Of a DNA stretch of 64,000 bases, positions 62,833 through 64,000 are shown in pieces. Under the pieces are notes generated by a model that saw only the letters and a list, made by a program, of their open reading frames with translations, searched no databases and was not told where the DNA came from. The DNA comes from Roseibium porphyridii (lineage in GTDB: Bacteria > Pseudomonadota > Alphaproteobacteria > Rhizobiales > Stappiaceae). The stretch lies in contig NZ_CP120863.1 in NCBI RefSeq assembly GCF_026191725.2, forward strand, positions 5,064,001 through 5,128,000, given 5' to 3'. Within the stretch, counting starts at the first letter, position 1. Each line of letters starts with the position of its first letter. Made by a program: the position numbers and the translations under genes.

Positions 62833-64000
62833 GCCGGATCAGGTACGGCTTTTTGTACAACTTCATGGCGCTCGACACGAATTGGTTGGCGAACACCCGT
62901 TGTCTGATGGAAATGCTCAAGGCGGCGGATCGTCGTCGGGGTCAAGGTGTGCCCACGAGACAGAACCAATTCATGGCTGCTTTCGGTCAATGCATCATCA
63001 ACAAGGATATCGCCGGGCCGCAGCGACCGGATATGGCATTCTGCCACATGCTTTTTCCGTTCTTCGGGAACATCGTCCATCAGAACATTCTTGGCCAGCT
63101 CCAACAGCTTGGGGTCGTATTTCCGACGATTGATGGTCACAGCCTCAAACGCTGCAGCATCCGGTCCGGCTTCGGGACTGGCATACCAGAGATCTGTCAG
63201 CAACTTCAGTATTCTGGAGATTTGGGGAATATCTGATCCCGTCGGCCCGTCCTTAGGAAAACCGGAGCCATCGTACCCGCGTGCGGACAAATAGAGATAG
63301 TCCGACACCCGCTCCAATTGCGGGATGTTTTTCAAAAGTTCCTGCGTCTGGGCAGGAGATTTGTCGAGCACATCACGCTCCTGTTCGGTCAGGCTGCGCG
63401 CGGCGCGATAGCGGGCAAGGACCTGTTTGGGCAGCAACGCTTCACCCAGGGGCGACAGCATGACCGCCATTTCAAGTTCCCAGGTCTTTTTCATGCCCAA
63501 TGCCTTGGCAAGCTTTAAGGCTTGTTTGCGCACGACGCCCGTACGCCGGAAGGCTTCGGGGTGAAAAAGGGCCATCATGTCTATGAGAAGTTTGACAGAA
63601 CCTGCCAAGGTTCGTTCAAGCAACGCCCGGTCCTTGAACAGCTGACGGTGATGCGCAAGTGCCGTTTCCATGGCCGCAACGAGATCTGCCGGCTGACTCG
63701 GCTTGTCCAGAAACATGAAAGCATGGCCTTCATTCAGCGCCTGTTTGACAGCTTCTGCAGAACGCTCCCGCGTCAACATCACTCTTGCCGCCATTGGCGC
63801 AATGATTTCCGAAGCTCTCAAAAACGCGGACCCACCGCGACCCGGCAAGTTGAAGCAGGAACAGACGATGGCAGCACTGGGTTGCTGCTTCAGGAAAATC
63901 AAAGCTGAGTCAGAGTCAGAAAAGCAGGCGACTTCCATCTGACCGCCAAACAGTTTCTGGAAACCGGATTGAACATTGGGATCCGGGTCGGCGACGACGA
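62829..64000 (-). CDS. Receiver plus HD-GYP-like protein, both apparently degenerate (partial at right edge)
   Basis: Open to the right edge, at least 389 residues; an internal ATG at 63938 would miss the domain start. The edge codons encode VVADPDPNVQSGFQKLFGG, the opening of a receiver domain. The phospho-acceptor position in IVCSCFNLPGRGG appears to be Cys or Ser instead of Asp; the conserved Thr (MLTRERS) and Lys (FLDKPSQP) remain. The HD-GYP part aligns with MLSPLGEAL in place of HDIGK, and LSARGYDGSGFPKDG in place of HHE..DGxGYP. It is therefore likely a non-catalytic sensor or scaffold. Domain calls are fairly safe; loss of function is inferred. Confidence 0.75.
   Translation of the reverse strand, partial: VVADPDPNVQSGFQKLFGGQMEVACFSDSDSALIFLKQQPSAAIVCSCFNLPGRGGSAFLRASEIIAPMAARVMLTRERSAEAVKQALNEGHAFMFLDKPSQPADLVAAMETALAHHRQLFKDRALLERTLAGSVKLLIDMMALFHPEAFRRTGVVRKQALKLAKALGMKKTWELEMAVMLSPLGEALLPKQVLARYRAARSLTEQERDVLDKSPAQTQELLKNIPQLERVSDYLYLSARGYDGSGFPKDGPTGSDIPQISRILKLLTDLWYASPEAGPDAAAFEAVTINRRKYDPKLLELAKNVLMDDVPEERKKHVAECHIRSLRPGDILVDDALTESSHELVLSRGHTLTPTTIRRLEHFHQTTGVRQPIRVERHEVVQKAVPDPA

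Overview
The window looks like an ordinary chromosomal segment of an alphaproteobacterium of the order Hyphomicrobiales (Rhizobiales), probably a marine Stappiaceae-type organism (Roseibium/Labrenzia-like). This is an inference from protein character and gene mix: a PdhS/PleC/DivJ-type histidine kinase, phasins, a tRNA-His without G-1, Irr- and FixK-like boxes, DUF2849 and DUF934 in a cys operon, an IalB-like protein and DUF6460. No insertion sequence, prophage, integrase, rRNA or CRISPR array was seen. About 58 protein genes and one tRNA gene are supported. The first and last genes run off the window edges.

Layout. 0-11.8 kb: a DctB-like sensor kinase (partial) divergent from a universal stress protein, an ADP-forming acyl-CoA synthetase/GNAT (Pat-like) protein, a DHA2 efflux pump, a thiamine-diphosphate enzyme, a phosphotransferase/P-loop kinase fusion and AzlCD. 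Two FNR/FixK-type boxes suggest part of this block responds to low oxygen. 11.9-17.7 kb: a TauE/SafE permease, DUF3291, pirin, a small GNAT, a single-domain globin and a secreted cytochrome c with a duplicated Spy-like N-terminal region. 17.9-24.2 kb: tRNA-His, two phasins and a 1500-residue PAS histidine kinase with very long acidic linkers. 24.5-29.4 kb: an iron-type ABC binding protein and permease behind an Irr-like box, then an FtsH protease. 29.6-31 kb: 3-oxoacid CoA-transferase.

31.5-41.1 kb is a polyamine module: potFGHI uptake genes, two PuuA-like glutamine synthetases, a GntR/FCD regulator and a SpuC-like putrescine aminotransferase. Matching GTGATCAC palindromes lie at both internal promoters. 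41.2-43.8 kb is an ECF42-type sigma factor with its YciI/DGPF partner, a VOC protein and a MAPEG protein. Two promoter-like sequences of the same form precede the YciI gene and the VOC gene. 44-45.6 kb is a TetR-SDR operon with a 16-bp palindrome. 45.9-50.7 kb is the assimilatory sulfate reduction/siroheme operon cysG-DUF2849-cysI-cysH-DUF934.

51-64 kb holds envelope and regulatory genes: IalB-like, an unknown exported protein, an ABM/SRPBCC/DUF3995 operon, two AraC regulators flanking an S41 peptidase, an SCP-x-type thiolase, an alpha-glucosidase behind a LacI-type palindrome, a WaaE-like glycosyltransferase, and a receiver/HD-GYP protein that appears to have lost the key residues of both domains.

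The most noteworthy signals are the Spy-repeat cytochrome, the inferred ECF42 promoter pair, the doubly degenerate receiver/HD-GYP protein, the paired low-oxygen boxes between divergent genes, and a perfect 20-bp-arm inverted repeat at 55.3 kb.
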